NCBI GenBank assembly: GCA_002943765.1
Contig: PQWQ01000002.1
Location: 4,898,001-4,962,000 of the forward strand
Origin: Psoroptes ovis
Lineage: Eukaryota; Arthropoda; Arachnida; Sarcoptiformes; Psoroptidae
DNA: 64,000 bases
Direction of reading: 5' to 3'
Positions 63,731-64,000 of the stretch are shown here, in pieces. Numbering within the stretch: position 1 is the first letter of the stretch; each line of letters begins with the position of its first letter. The notes under the pieces are model-generated. The model ran no database searches and was not told where the DNA came from. It saw nothing but the letters and a program-made list of their open reading frames with translations. The position numbers and the translations under genes are program-made.

Positions 63731-64000
63731 AAACAAAACGATTCGTGTGTTTGATTCATTTATTTTAATTATTTGTGCTTTTCAAACCTTATTTGTGACT
63801 TTAGATTTAAATAGGAAACATTTATAAAAATTCAAATCCACGATTCATTCATTTGGTAAGTGGTGAAAATTTTGAAAAATTACTTGCTTTGAATGCTAGC
63901 CAATAGACGGCGATCAATTTCTAGTTGAATTCAAAAAAAAAAAAAAAAAAAAAAGACAGAAATTCAACAAGTTCAACAGCAGCAGCAACAACAACAATTT
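63731..64000. other. downstream intergenic tail
   Basis: No gene seen. It holds a poly-A run at about 63932-63953 and ends in a CAG/CAA repeat (from about 63973). That repeat could encode Gln, but the window stops before any open frame can be judged. Confidence 0.4.

Noticed and set aside
63973..63997. Possible poly-Gln coding start at the window edge
   Set aside because: Only a CAG/CAA repeat of about 25 bp is visible before the window ends, and similar repeats occur in non-coding DNA throughout.
1..64000. tRNA, rRNA, CRISPR or prokaryotic operon features
   Set aside because: I looked for T-loop motifs, spaced direct repeats and Shine-Dalgarno-led gene runs and saw none. The window is plainly eukaryotic with GT-AG introns.

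Overview
The window is animal nuclear DNA: very AT-rich, dense in trinucleotide microsatellites (ATT, CAT/ATG, GTT/CAA, GCT) and homopolymer runs, with one intron-rich gene on the + strand. That gene is an Eph receptor tyrosine kinase. Its base composition, many short AT-rich introns and arthropod-like Eph sequence suggest a small-genome arthropod. My best guess is an acariform (dust-mite-like) mite, but this is inference and nothing in the window proves it.

Layout: (1) Positions 1 to about 39,050 hold no gene I can support. They contain microsatellites, homopolymer runs, one 23-bp tandem repeat and two copies of an ~80-bp palindromic element flanked by TA. (2) Positions 39,052-62,904 carry the Eph gene, which I assembled by hand as 19 coding exons. 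Every junction is GT-AG and every phase matches. The total is 3,183 nt, or 1,060 residues plus a stop: signal peptide, ephrin-binding domain, Cys-rich region, two fibronectin III domains, one membrane helix, a juxtamembrane segment with the SYVDPHTYEDP motif, a tyrosine kinase with all key catalytic residues, a SAM domain and a C-terminal GFLV. (3) Positions 62,905 to about 63,730 are the probable 3' UTR, followed by a short intergenic tail.

The points most worth checking are splice-level. A 51-nt exon (50005-50055) and a possible second 39-nt exon (52191-52229) both lie between the two FN3 domains. A 45-nt exon lies in the juxtamembrane region. All three have phase 1 at both ends, so each could be skipped without losing frame. 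There are also two competing N-termini: a distal signal-peptide exon at 39,052, or an unspliced start at 45,072. Five copies of a mariner-like, TA-flanked hairpin element (a MITE) are present, three of them in Eph introns. I found no tRNA, rRNA, CRISPR array, operon or prokaryotic feature. Most long open frames in the window are microsatellite translations.
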